Positions 1-7,676 of a DNA stretch of 30,910 bases are shown in pieces. This DNA comes from UPXZ01 sp964345395 (GTDB lineage Bacteria; Bacteroidota; Bacteroidia; Bacteroidales; Paludibacteraceae), in assembly GCA_964345395.1 (NCBI GenBank), contig CAYFRA010000014.1, positions 1-30,910 on the forward strand, given 5' to 3'. Positions within the stretch are counted from its first letter, which is position 1; each line of letters opens with the position of its first letter. The position numbers and the translations under genes are program-made. Under the pieces are notes generated by a model. That model was not told the origin of the DNA. It saw only the letters and a list, made by a program, of their open reading frames with translations, and did not search any database.

Positions 1-93
1 TATAAACCAAATAACATTCGCCAAGTTTTTTCTAAATTTTATCAACTATGTGAGTGTATTGTTGATTAATAGAAAGATAATGTTATATAAATT

Positions 94-120
94 CACGGGG
101 TGACTTTGAGTCACCCCGTG
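94..120. terminator. Strong hairpin, probable terminator of a gene left of the window
   Basis: A perfect 12-bp inverted repeat (94-105 with 109-120) closes a 3-base TTG loop. No coding frame is evident in bases 1-93, so this is probably the 3' end of a transcript entering from the left. There is no clear T-run on the plus side, so the terminator role is inferred from stem strength and position. Confidence 0.55.
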
Positions 121-393
121 TCAATCACAAGATCTATCCACCTAAACCCTTTACAGAAGAAAAAGGAATAGTGCTTGCGGTCGGGAATATAACTATACAA
201 AAGACTTGTCACAGCACCAGCAAGCCATTTTTATTTCAGAAAAGGCGGAGCTCCTCACTACTTTTCCCATGATATTTCAAACTTTAAACTGGATGTCTTT
301 GACTTTATCCATCATAATTTAATTTTAGTGATGATTGTTTAGCTCTTAGTATTAAAATTAAATATGGAAATTTGATAAAAAAAGGAGTAAAAA
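121..393. other. Gene-poor stretch with a possible gene remnant
   Basis: No start-to-stop gene can be called between the hairpin and the tRNA-Gly promoter. Bases 193-342 on the plus strand form a 49-codon open frame without an ATG start near its beginning. Its composition looks protein-like: it contains FYFRKGG, HYFSHD and DVFDFIHH, rich in aromatic residues and histidine. Another frame over the same bases is also open, which weakens the case. I do not recognise the family. It may be a decayed gene end or chance. Confidence 0.25.
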
Positions 394-425
394 TTTGGTC
401 AATGAAAAAATAATATATATTTTTG
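394..425 (+). promoter_or_regulatory. Bacteroidota-type promoter of tRNA-Gly
   Basis: TTTG at 394-397 (-33 element) and TATTTTTG at 418-425 (-7 element, consensus TAnnTTTG) are separated by 20 bases, the spacing expected for the Bacteroidota primary sigma factor. The mature tRNA begins 11 bases downstream. Confidence 0.8.
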
Positions 426-435
426 CACTGCAATT

Positions 436-508
436 GCGGAAATAGCTCAGTTGGTAGAGCATAACCTTGCCAAGGTTAGGGTCGCGAGTTCGAGTCTCGT
501 TTTCCGCT
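436..508 (+). tRNA. tRNA-Gly (anticodon GCC)
   Basis: This is a 73-base cloverleaf. The acceptor stem GCGGAAA pairs with TTTCCGC, followed by discriminator T508. The D-arm carries GCTC/GAGC. The anticodon stem TAACC/GGTTA encloses loop TTGCCAA, giving anticodon GCC for glycine. The T-arm contains TTCGAGT. No CCA is encoded, so the end must be added by the CCA-adding enzyme. It has a good promoter just upstream and lies 78 bases before tRNA-Leu. Confidence 0.97.
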
Positions 509-533
509 CAATTAGTTTTGAACGAAGAGAGAT

Positions 534-563
534 TAGCGAAACAATTTAAGTTTCGCTATTTTT
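534..563 (+). terminator. Hairpin plus T-run between tRNA-Gly and tRNA-Leu
   Basis: A perfect 9-bp stem (534-542 with 550-558) with a 7-base loop is followed by five T. It is a good intrinsic terminator for tRNA-Gly. Only 23 bases separate it from tRNA-Leu, and no convincing promoter fits there. It may therefore be leaky, or act as a processing signal in a joint tRNA transcript. Confidence 0.65.
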
Positions 564-586
564 CTCTAAGTATATTTTTTACTCAA

Positions 587-670
587 GCGCAGGTGGTGGA
601 ATTGGTAGACACGCTACTTTGAGGGGGTAGTGCCGGTAACGGTGTGTGAGTTCGAATCTCATTCTGCGCA
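587..670 (+). tRNA. tRNA-Leu (anticodon GAG)
   Basis: This is an 84-base class II tRNA with a long variable arm. The acceptor GCGCAGG pairs with TCTGCGC (one G-T pair), with discriminator A670. The anticodon stem CTACT/GGTAG encloses loop TTGAGGG, giving anticodon GAG for leucine. The T-arm has GTTCGAATC. No CCA is encoded. A run of seven T follows directly after C671 and may end transcription. Confidence 0.96.
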
Positions 671-744
671 CTTTTTTTCAGTTATTTATCTTCCCTGTTT
701 CTATCTCTCTTTTCCTATTTTTAGAATAGATTAAGCTTATTGTT

Positions 745-775
745 TTTGTTTGAATATTGGAATTTATTACTTTTG
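745..775 (+). promoter_or_regulatory. Promoter of the GH9 gene
   Basis: TTTG at 745-748 and TACTTTTG at 768-775 are 19 bases apart and match the Bacteroidota -33/-7 consensus. The predicted start of transcription near 782 leaves a leader of about 40 bases before the ATG at 822. This also argues against translation starting at the upstream in-frame TTG at 750, which lies inside the promoter. Confidence 0.7.
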
Positions 776-821
776 TTTCATAGTATTCAATCTTAGTTTC
801 AAATCAAACACAAAAACATCA

Positions 822-3305
822 ATGAAAAAGCTGACAGTTATTCTACTTATCTCTCTATTTTCTTACAACTTGATGGCATCCGATTCTTGGATACGCATCA
901 ATCAAATTGGGTATTTGCCTCATTCGGTAAAAAGAGCCGTTTTTATTTCACTTGAGCAACGTGAGTTTAGCTCTTTTTCGATTCATCAAGCTCTCACGGA
1001 TGAATTGGTATTTGAAAGTAAGCTTATTGAAAATAAACCAAAATTTTATACATTTGAATCGAGTGCTATTTTAGACTTTTCAGATTTCAAGCAGTCGGGT
1101 GTTTTTTATATCAAATATGGCGATACAAAATCTCCCAAGATTTATATTTCAGATGATGTATATAAGGGTAGTGCCGATTTTATTCTAAATTATATGCGAC
1201 AACAACGATGTGGTTATAACCCAATGCTGGGTGAGGAGTGTCATCAACATGATGGATATGTGGTGTATGGCGATGAGAGTGATGAAAACAAATTTGTTGA
1301 TGTCGTGGGTGGTTGGCACGATGCTTCTGATTATCTTCAATATGGCACAACTTCTTCGAATGCTATTTTTCAGATGCTTTTTGCTTACCAACAGAATCCG
1401 TCTGTTTACGAAGATAAATATGATGAAGCAGGGAATCTTGGGTCGAATGGAATACCAGACATTTTAGATGAAGCCAAATGGGGGCTTGACTGGCAACTGA
1501 AAATGTATCCCAAAGATGGGGTGCTTTACACTCAAATAGCCGACGATCGAGACCACGCATCGTATCGTTTGCCCAATGAAGATATGGTTGATTATGGATG
1601 GGGTGAGGGAACCGGACGTCCTGTGTATCGAGCAACGGGGAAGCCTCAAGGTCTTTTTGGTAATATGAATAGATCGAATGGGATTGCATCAATCGCTGGT
1701 AAATATGCTGCGGCTTTTGCACTGGGTGCTGAGTTGTTAGAGAAATATGATGCTGAATATGCCGAACTGTTGAAGAAGAAAGCAAAAAGTGTTTATAAAT
1801 ATGGTGTGGATAATCCGGGTGTGAGTCAGACTGCTGCAGGGAGATCACCTTATTTTTATGAAGAAGACAACTGGGTTGATGATATGGAGTTGGCTTCTAC
1901 TCAGTTGTATAAACTCACAAATGATACAAGATATCTTCAAAAAGCTGTGGAGTATGGACGTATGGAGCCTGTTACGCCTTGGATGGTAGCTGATACGGCT
2001 CGTCATTATCAGTGGTATCCGTTTATCAATATTGGGCATTTCGAGTTGAGTAATTCTGAAAATATAAAAATCAAAGATGAGTTTTTGAAATATATGAAAT
2101 TGGGTTTGGAAAGTATGAATAGTAAAACAAGAGATTACCCTTTTCAGGTTGGAGTGCCGTTTATTTGGTGTTCTAACAATTTGGTAACGGCTGCAGCTTC
2201 ATTTGCTCGCCTATATAGAGAGTCGAGTGGTGATGAGCAGTATATTTATATGGAAAATGCTTTGTTAGATTGGCTTTTTGGGTGCAACCCTTGGGGCACA
2301 AGTATGGTAGTTGGTTTGCCTGACTTTGGTGATTATCCATCTGATCCACATTCAGCTTTTTGGGTTAATCACCAATACCAAACTTGGGGTGGATTGGTTG
2401 ATGGCCCGGTATATAGCAATATTTTTAATAGCTTATTAGGTGTGCATTTAACAAAAGATGATGAGTATGCCAAATTTCAAACAGATATGGCTGTTTATCA
2501 CGATGATAATGCTGATTACTCCACCAATGAACCAACAATGGATGGTACAGCATCACTCTCTTATATTTTATCAGCAAAAGAAAAAGAGGGTGTCGAAACA
2601 AGGAAAGAGAATAAAAACAGCTATTTGCAAGGTGGTATTTATCGAACTGATAAAGATAAAAAACAGATTTCCATTATTTTTTCAGGTCACGAATATGCAG
2701 ATGGATATCCTGTAATAGCCTCTACCTTAAATAAACATCAAATCAAAGCATCGTTCTTTTTTACTGGAGATTTTTATAGAAACGCCGAATATGATGACTT
2801 GATAAAGGAACTAAAAACCAATGGACACTATTTGGGTGCTCACTCTGATAGGCATTTGCTTTATTGTGATTGGGAAAAAAGAGATTCACTTTTGATAGAT
2901 AAAGATACTTTTTTTGCTGATTTAAAAAATAATTATTTAGCAATGAAAGCTTTTGATATAAGTAGTTTGGATGCCCCATATTATCTACCTCCATTTGAGT
3001 GGTACAACGACTCGATAAGTAAATGGGCAGCAGAAGTTGGTATTCAAATTATTACATTTACCCCTGGCAGCTATTCCAATGGAGATTATACGATTCCTGA
3101 AATGAAAAACTATCTTTCAAGTAAGGAGATTTACAAACGTATTTTGAAAAAAGAGAAAACCAATGGGTTAAATGGTGAAATACTACTTTTTCATATTGGC
3201 ACCGCCAAAGAAAGAGAGGATAAGTTCTATCCATATTTAGATAAATTGATACTTAGTTTAAAAGCAAAGGGGTATCGGTTTGTGGGCTTAGATGAAGCTA
3301 TTTAA
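822..3305 (+). CDS. Secreted GH9 endoglucanase-type hydrolase fused to a polysaccharide-deacetylase-like domain
   Basis: The protein has 827 residues. I chose ATG 822 because the next 20 residues form a clean signal peptide (MKKLTVILLISLFSYNLMAS) and a promoter lies just upstream; an in-frame TTG at 750 is unlikely. Residues 22-115 resemble the Ig-like N-terminal domain of GH9 cellulases (IRINQIGYLP). Residues 120-590 are the catalytic barrel: GGWHDASDY at 163-171 supplies the paired aspartates D167 and D170, and STNEP around E570 supplies the general acid. Residues 615-825 resemble a NodB/CE4 deacetylase: HSDRH (674-678) keeps two metal-binding histidines, and LLFHIG (H791) fits the last motif. 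The usual TFDDGP motif is replaced by FSGHEYADG (620-628) and the arginine of RPPYG is missing. Family knowledge suggests attack on beta-1,4-glucan or hemicellulose in the periplasm or at the surface. The activity of the second domain is uncertain. The gene is monocistronic with its own promoter and terminator. Confidence 0.9.
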   Translation: MKKLTVILLISLFSYNLMASDSWIRINQIGYLPHSVKRAVFISLEQREFSSFSIHQALTDELVFESKLIENKPKFYTFESSAILDFSDFKQSGVFYIKYGDTKSPKIYISDDVYKGSADFILNYMRQQRCGYNPMLGEECHQHDGYVVYGDESDENKFVDVVGGWHDASDYLQYGTTSSNAIFQMLFAYQQNPSVYEDKYDEAGNLGSNGIPDILDEAKWGLDWQLKMYPKDGVLYTQIADDRDHASYRLPNEDMVDYGWGEGTGRPVYRATGKPQGLFGNMNRSNGIASIAGKYAAAFALGAELLEKYDAEYAELLKKKAKSVYKYGVDNPGVSQTAAGRSPYFYEEDNWVDDMELASTQLYKLTNDTRYLQKAVEYGRMEPVTPWMVADTARHYQWYPFINIGHFELSNSENIKIKDEFLKYMKLGLESMNSKTRDYPFQVGVPFIWCSNNLVTAAASFARLYRESSGDEQYIYMENALLDWLFGCNPWGTSMVVGLPDFGDYPSDPHSAFWVNHQYQTWGGLVDGPVYSNIFNSLLGVHLTKDDEYAKFQTDMAVYHDDNADYSTNEPTMDGTASLSYILSAKEKEGVETRKENKNSYLQGGIYRTDKDKKQISIIFSGHEYADGYPVIASTLNKHQIKASFFFTGDFYRNAEYDDLIKELKTNGHYLGAHSDRHLLYCDWEKRDSLLIDKDTFFADLKNNYLAMKAFDISSLDAPYYLPPFEWYNDSISKWAAEVGIQIITFTPGSYSNGDYTIPEMKNYLSSKEIYKRILKKEKTNGLNGEILLFHIGTAKEREDKFYPYLDKLILSLKAKGYRFVGLDEAI

Positions 3306-3340
3306 ATATTTATAGGGAAATAGATTTAAGTTTTAAAACA

Positions 3341-3372
3341 AAAAAGTCGTTCAAGTTCTTGAACGACTTTTT
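3341..3372. terminator. Bidirectional terminator between the GH9 gene and tRNA-Ser
   Basis: An A-rich left arm and T-rich right arm flank GTCGTTCAA/TTGAACGAC with a 4-base loop, giving a stem of about 14 bp. It ends in a T-run on both strands. It lies 35 bases past the GH9 stop and 8 bases past the 3' end of the converging tRNA-Ser gene, so it can serve both. Confidence 0.9.
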
Positions 3373-3379
3373 TGTTCTG

Positions 3380-3464
3380 CGGAGAGAGAGGGATTCGAAC
3401 CCCCGGAGGCTCTCACCTCAACGGTTTTCAAGACCGCCGCAATCGACCACTCTGCCATCTCTCC
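3380..3464 (-). tRNA. tRNA-Ser (anticodon UGA)
   Basis: This is an 85-base class II tRNA on the minus strand. The acceptor GGAGAGA pairs with TCTCTCC, with discriminator G. The anticodon loop CTTGAAA gives anticodon UGA for serine. A long variable arm (GAGGTGAGAGCCTC region) and the T-arm GGTTCGAATCC are clear. No CCA is encoded. Confidence 0.97.
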
Positions 3465-3499
3465 TTTGTACAATCCTATTTGTTTTCACAAATCGACTG

Positions 3500-3530
3500 C
3501 AAAGATAAATCAATTATTTAATCTTACAAA
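3500..3530 (-). promoter_or_regulatory. Promoter of tRNA-Ser
   Basis: Read on the minus strand, TTTG (3530-3527) and TATCTTTG (3507-3500) are separated by exactly 19 bases, an excellent Bacteroidota -33/-7 pair. The predicted transcript start near 3493 leaves a leader of about 28 bases before the tRNA. Confidence 0.8.
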
Positions 3531-3571
3531 GTTTTTGTAGAAAAAAGAACGAAAAAGAATAAATAATTCAA

Positions 3572-3589
3572 AGTAAAACTGTTTTTACT
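3572..3589 (-). terminator. Weak hairpin at the end of purC
   Basis: The stem AGTAAAA/TTTTACT (7 bp) with a 4-base loop overlaps the purC stop codon and, on the minus strand, is followed by TTGAATTATTT. The AT-only character makes it a weak terminator candidate for the purC transcript. Confidence 0.35.
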
Positions 3590-4535
3590 AAAGCCCACTT
3601 ATATATTTATTCACATTGTTTTCAATGCGTTTGCTTAGTTCTTCGCTATTTTCTTTGATAAAGTTTTCGCCAATAATATTTTCGTATAATTCAATGTAGC
3701 GTTCGCTAATTTCATTCACTTTGTTTTGGCTCATTTCAGGAATGGTTTCACCTGCTTTGCCTTGAAAGCCATTTTCCATAAGCCACTCACGCACAAACTC
3801 TTTTGAGAGTTGTTTTTGGGCTTTGCCAGCTTCAAATAACTCTTGATATGTGTCGGCATAAAAATAACGTGAGCTATCGGGAGTATGGATTTCGTCCATC
3901 AAATAAATTTTATCATCGCGTTTTCCAAACTCATATTTCGTATCAACCAATATAAGTCCTCGCTCTGCTGCTATCTGTGTGCCTCGCTCAAATAGCTCTA
4001 AGCTATATTTTTCTAACAATGCATACTCTTCTGGGCTTGCAAGTCCTTGGGCTAAAATCTCCTCTTTGCTGATCTCCTCATCATGTGCTCCTTGCTCTGC
4101 TTTGGTGGTAGGTGTGATGATGGGGGTAGGGAATTTTTCATTTTCACGCATGCCATCGGGGATAGTTACGCCTGATATTTCTCTAACTCCTTTGCTATAT
4201 GCACGCCAAGCACTACCGCAAAGATAGCCACGAACAATCATTTCAATTGCAAATCCATCGCATCGTAGTCCTACGGTAACCATTGGGTCGGGCGTTGCCA
4301 ATTTCCAATTGGGCACAATATCGGCAGTTGCATCTAAAAATTTTGAAGCGATTTGGTTTAATATCTGACCTTTATAAGGTATTCCTTCGGGCAATACGAC
4401 ATCAAAAGCCGATATTCTATCACTTACGATCATTACAAGTAGGCCATTTTTCAATGTGTAAACATCGCGTACTTTTCCGTGATACACATCGTTTTGCCCT
4501 TCAAACTGAAAGTTGGTTTCTGTTAATGCATTCAT
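3588..4535 (-). CDS. purC: Phosphoribosylaminoimidazole-succinocarboxamide synthase
   Basis: The protein has 315 residues, usual for the longer Bacteroidota form of SAICAR synthetase. It is a cytoplasmic enzyme of de novo purine synthesis that joins CAIR and aspartate using ATP. The N-terminal nucleotide-binding motif GKVRDVY (20-26), the SDRISAFDVV segment (38-47), the VRGYLCGSAW region and the LMDEIHTPDSSRY signature near the C-terminal third are all present. It is the last gene of a minus-strand series glyA-phoH-purC, with 36 bases between the phoH stop and its ATG, so it is probably transcribed from upstream. Confidence 0.97.
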   Translation of the reverse strand: MNALTETNFQFEGQNDVYHGKVRDVYTLKNGLLVMIVSDRISAFDVVLPEGIPYKGQILNQIASKFLDATADIVPNWKLATPDPMVTVGLRCDGFAIEMIVRGYLCGSAWRAYSKGVREISGVTIPDGMRENEKFPTPIITPTTKAEQGAHDEEISKEEILAQGLASPEEYALLEKYSLELFERGTQIAAERGLILVDTKYEFGKRDDKIYLMDEIHTPDSSRYFYADTYQELFEAGKAQKQLSKEFVREWLMENGFQGKAGETIPEMSQNKVNEISERYIELYENIIGENFIKENSEELSKRIENNVNKYISGL

Positions 4536-4571
4536 TAGTTAATTCAATGAAAATGGTTTAGTATTTGTTTT

Positions 4572-5597
4572 TTATTCTTCAGATTTCTTCTCAGATTCTC
4601 TCAACAGTCGCATTCGTTCATCTCTTTTTTCATACGCCTCCACAATGCGTTGTACCAATTTGTGGCGAACAATATCTCCCTTATCAAACTCAATAGTTGC
4701 TACACCTCTCACTCCTTTTAATACTTGCAATGCGTCTATTAAACCTGATTTTTGCTGTGTAGGTAAGTCTATTTGAGTAATATCGCCGGTTATTATCATT
4801 TTGGTGTTCAGCCCCATACGCGTCAAAAACATTTTGATTTGCTGAGAAGATGTGTTTTGTGCTTCATCCAAAATTACGATTGCATCGCTCAAAGTGCGTC
4901 CTCGCATAAATGCCAAAGGAGCAATTTGGATAGTGCCATTTTCTAAATATTCGCGTAGTTTGGCAGCCGGAATCATATCTTGCAAAGCATCATAAAGAGG
5001 TTGCAGGTATGGATCGATTTTATCTTTCATATCGCCTGGGAGAAAGCCCAATTTTTCACCTGCCTCAACAGCAGGGCGACTCAAAATGATTTTTCTTTTC
5101 TCTCGGTTTTTTAACGAACGAACCGCCAAGGCTATAGCAGTGTATGTTTTGCCCGAGCCTGCGGGTCCAAAAGCAAAAAGCATATCATTTTCATCAAAAT
5201 CACGCACTAATTTTTGCTGGTTTTTAGTACGTGCCATCACTGGTCGTCCATTTACACCGTGCACAATCAGATTGTCAAACTTGATTTCGGTAGGTTGATT
5301 ACCTTTTATGATTTCAATAACATTTTCTTCGTCAAGCAGATTGTTATTGAGAGCAAATTCCTCCATTTTTTCAAATACATGAATTGCTTTGTCCATTTCA
5401 GTGTCGCTACCTATTACTTTGATGATATTGCCTCTTGCCATTATTTGTAGAGCAGGAAACTGGTTGGCTATCAGTCGGATATTTGAATTGTTGATGCCAT
5501 AAAATGTAGCACTATCTGTGTGTTCAGATAGCGTGAATAGGGTGGAGTTGTCTCCAGTAAATTGTGTGAGATCTAAATTCTTATCTGTTTCGTTCAT
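4572..5597 (-). CDS. phoH: PhoH family P-loop ATPase
   Basis: The protein has 341 residues, the usual length of PhoH-like (YbeZ type) proteins. The N-terminal part (40-90) looks like the small KH-like domain of this family (NIIKVIGSD). The ATPase core has Walker A GPAGSGKT at 144-151, Walker B VILDEAQN at 241-248, and the sensor-like segment MIITGDITQIDLP at 267-279. Family members are linked to RNA metabolism, ribosome maturation and stress; the substrate is not known. The C-terminus is highly charged (ERMRLLRESEKKSEE). It sits between glyA and purC on the same strand and is preceded by a strong terminator hairpin. Confidence 0.95.
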   Translation of the reverse strand: MNETDKNLDLTQFTGDNSTLFTLSEHTDSATFYGINNSNIRLIANQFPALQIMARGNIIKVIGSDTEMDKAIHVFEKMEEFALNNNLLDEENVIEIIKGNQPTEIKFDNLIVHGVNGRPVMARTKNQQKLVRDFDENDMLFAFGPAGSGKTYTAIALAVRSLKNREKRKIILSRPAVEAGEKLGFLPGDMKDKIDPYLQPLYDALQDMIPAAKLREYLENGTIQIAPLAFMRGRTLSDAIVILDEAQNTSSQQIKMFLTRMGLNTKMIITGDITQIDLPTQQKSGLIDALQVLKGVRGVATIEFDKGDIVRHKLVQRIVEAYEKRDERMRLLRESEKKSEE

Positions 5598-5622
5598 TCA
5601 CTATTCTTTATCTGTTTTCTAT

Positions 5623-5658
5623 AAAAAACATCCTCCATTTATTTAAAAATGGAGGATG
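5623..5658 (-). terminator. Intrinsic terminator downstream of glyA
   Basis: A 12-bp perfect stem (5629-5640 with 5647-5658) with a 6-base loop is followed on the minus strand by six T (5628-5623). It lies between the glyA stop and the phoH start. Only about 25 bases remain between it and the phoH ATG, with no clear TAnnTTTG element. Downstream genes either depend on readthrough or have a promoter I cannot see. Confidence 0.9.
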
Positions 5659-5671
5659 AAATGTATTATGC

Positions 5672-6955
5672 TTATTCCCAAGCATTCAATGGGAAGTTGC
5701 TCATAGCTTGATTAACTCTATCACGTACTGAGTTGATTACTTCTTCATTCTCAAAATTACTCAAAACAGTTTCGATCATTTCTGCTATTTCATCCATAAA
5801 GTCTTCTTTCACGCCACGAGTGGTGATAGCACTTGTTCCCAAGCGGATACCTGAAGTTTGGAATGGTGAGCGACTATCAAATGGAACCATATTTTTATTG
5901 CAAGTAATGTCTGCTTTTACTAAAACATTTTCAGCTACTTTACCAGTTAAATCTGGATATTTGCTGCGCAGGTCAACCAACATCAAGTGATTGTCAGTTC
6001 CACCCGAAACAACTCCAAAACCACGTTTTACCAAAGCTTCAGCCAATGCTTTTGCATTTTTAAGAACTTGCTTTTGATATTCAATATATTCGGGCTGCAT
6101 AATTTCACCAAAAGCCACAGCTTTAGCTGCAATCACGTGCTCCAATGGGCCGCCTTGGATACCTGGGAAAACAGCACTGTCTAATAGAGCTGACATCATA
6201 CGCACTTCACCTTTTGGAGTGGTTTTTCCCCAAGGATTTGGAAAATCTTTTCCCATCAAAATGATACCGCCACGTGGTCCACGAAGCGTTTTGTGGGTAG
6301 TAGATGTAACGATGTGTGCATATTTTACTGGGTTGTCTAACAAACCAGCAGCGATAACACCAGCAGGATGTGCCATATCTACCATAAAGATTGCACCAAT
6401 TTTATCTGCAATATCGCGCATGCGTTTGTAATCCCATTCGCGTGAATAAGCTGAAGCACCACCAACAATCAATTTGGGTCTTTCACGTAGTGCCACTTCT
6501 TCCATTTGATCGTAATCAATCAATCCGCTATCTTCTTTTACATTATATTCTAATGCGTGGTATAAAATTCCCGAACTATTGACAGGCGAGCCGTGTGATA
6601 GGTGACCGCCGTGAGCCAGATTTAAGCCTAAAAACTTATCGCCTGGGTTGAGACAAGCTAAGAATACGGACATGTTGGCTTGTGCACCAGAGTGAGGTTG
6701 CACGTTTGCCCATTCTGCACCATAAATTTCTTTAATTCTGTCGATAGCTAATTGCTCGCTCTCATCTACCACTTCGCAACCGCCATAATAGCGACGACCG
6801 GGATAGCCCTCGGCATATTTGTTTGCCAGAACACTGCCCATAGCTTCTAATACTTGCTTGCTCACAAAATTTTCGGAAGCAATTAATTCAATACCTTTTA
6901 ATTGACGTTGTTTTTCACGTTCGATAATGTCAAAAATTTGATTATCTCTGATCAT
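5672..6955 (-). CDS. glyA: Serine hydroxymethyltransferase
   Basis: The protein has 427 residues, full length. It is a cytoplasmic PLP enzyme that converts serine and tetrahydrofolate to glycine and 5,10-methylene-THF, feeding one-carbon units to purine and thymidylate synthesis. The N-terminal signature IELIASENF (22-30), the EGYPGRRYYGG segment (49-59) and the PLP-lysine motif TSTTHKTLRGPRGG (K222) are intact. It is the first gene of the minus-strand glyA-phoH-purC series, followed by a strong terminator, so it is probably mainly expressed alone. The purC neighbour fits the shared purine link. Confidence 0.98.
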   Translation of the reverse strand: MIRDNQIFDIIEREKQRQLKGIELIASENFVSKQVLEAMGSVLANKYAEGYPGRRYYGGCEVVDESEQLAIDRIKEIYGAEWANVQPHSGAQANMSVFLACLNPGDKFLGLNLAHGGHLSHGSPVNSSGILYHALEYNVKEDSGLIDYDQMEEVALRERPKLIVGGASAYSREWDYKRMRDIADKIGAIFMVDMAHPAGVIAAGLLDNPVKYAHIVTSTTHKTLRGPRGGIILMGKDFPNPWGKTTPKGEVRMMSALLDSAVFPGIQGGPLEHVIAAKAVAFGEIMQPEYIEYQKQVLKNAKALAEALVKRGFGVVSGGTDNHLMLVDLRSKYPDLTGKVAENVLVKADITCNKNMVPFDSRSPFQTSGIRLGTSAITTRGVKEDFMDEIAEMIETVLSNFENEEVINSVRDRVNQAMSNFPLNAWE

Positions 6956-6992
6956 AGTTACTAATTATATTTTTGGTTTAAATTTAATCTTA

Positions 6993-7000
6993 CAAAAATA
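6993..7000 (-). promoter_or_regulatory. Likely -7 element of the glyA promoter
   Basis: TATTTTTG on the minus strand matches TAnnTTTG and would start transcription about 30 bases before the glyA ATG. No TTTG stands at the right distance upstream, so only half of the promoter is visible. The rest of the 244-base gap up to pyrI holds only a modest 9-bp hairpin at 7074-7099. Confidence 0.45.
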
Positions 7001-7199
7001 GTGAAATTATATGATTAAATGGCTATTTAACTCGATATAACTTTATTTTTGAATTTAATCAATATTATTATAGTTAGGTAGCTTTTCAAGGCTACTTAAT
7101 ATCTTGTTTGTGTTTATTGTATTTGTATTATAAACACTTGTTGCAATCGAGGTTTGCATGTATGTTATTAAAAAAAATAGATGGATAAAAACTGATAAA

Positions 7200-7655
7200 T
7201 CACTGCTTAATATCAACTTCATCTAATTTCATATCGCGTTCGCAATAATGGCAACGCAACATGGTTTTATTTTCATCTTGTATCACATGAAAATAGGTTT
7301 TGATAGGTTGATGATTGGTGATGCAAGGCGGATTTTTACAAATCACAATATCGTGCACTTCTTGAGGAAGCTCTAACGAACGTTTCTCAACCACATTGTA
7401 CTCTTTGATGATATTGATTTTGGCATTAGGAGCTATGAGTGCAATTTTATTGGTCTCCTTTTCTTCAAAAAATCGATCACTCACTTTGATTATCCCTTTT
7501 TTGCCTAATCGCTTGCTATGAAGGTTATTGCCAATGGTGATTTGCTCTTCGCAAGCGGTGAGTTTAAGTATCTTAAAAACCTGAAATAGTTTTTTTGCTG
7601 GAATATGGTCAATTACTGTTCCGTTTCGCAGTGCAGCTACTTGTAAATGTTTCAT
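7200..7655 (-). CDS. pyrI: Aspartate carbamoyltransferase regulatory chain
   Basis: The protein has 151 residues, the usual PyrI length. The N-terminal nucleotide-binding fold starts with MKHLQVAALRNGTVIDHI. The C-terminal zinc domain has all four cysteines: C106 and C111 (CKNPPC), C135 and C138 (CHYC). It assembles with PyrB into the allosteric holoenzyme and senses CTP/ATP levels. It is second in the pyrB-pyrI operon, 21 bases after pyrB. Confidence 0.97.
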   Translation of the reverse strand: MKHLQVAALRNGTVIDHIPAKKLFQVFKILKLTACEEQITIGNNLHSKRLGKKGIIKVSDRFFEEKETNKIALIAPNAKINIIKEYNVVEKRSLELPQEVHDIVICKNPPCITNHQPIKTYFHVIQDENKTMLRCHYCERDMKLDEVDIKQ

Positions 7656-7676
7656 TTTGAGTGTGTAATTATTGTT

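Noticed and set aside
750..821. Possible 24-residue extension of the GH9 protein from a TTG start
   Set aside because: The extension overlaps the promoter and would bury the signal peptide that begins at ATG 822.
1363..1848. A 161-codon open frame on the minus strand inside the GH9 gene
   Set aside because: It lies fully antisense to a clear GH9 coding region with all catalytic motifs, and its translation has no recognisable domain. It is a shadow frame.
7074..7099. 9-bp hairpin between pyrI and glyA as a pyrI terminator
   Set aside because: The stem contains a G-T pair and no T-run follows on the minus strand, so the evidence is too weak for a call.
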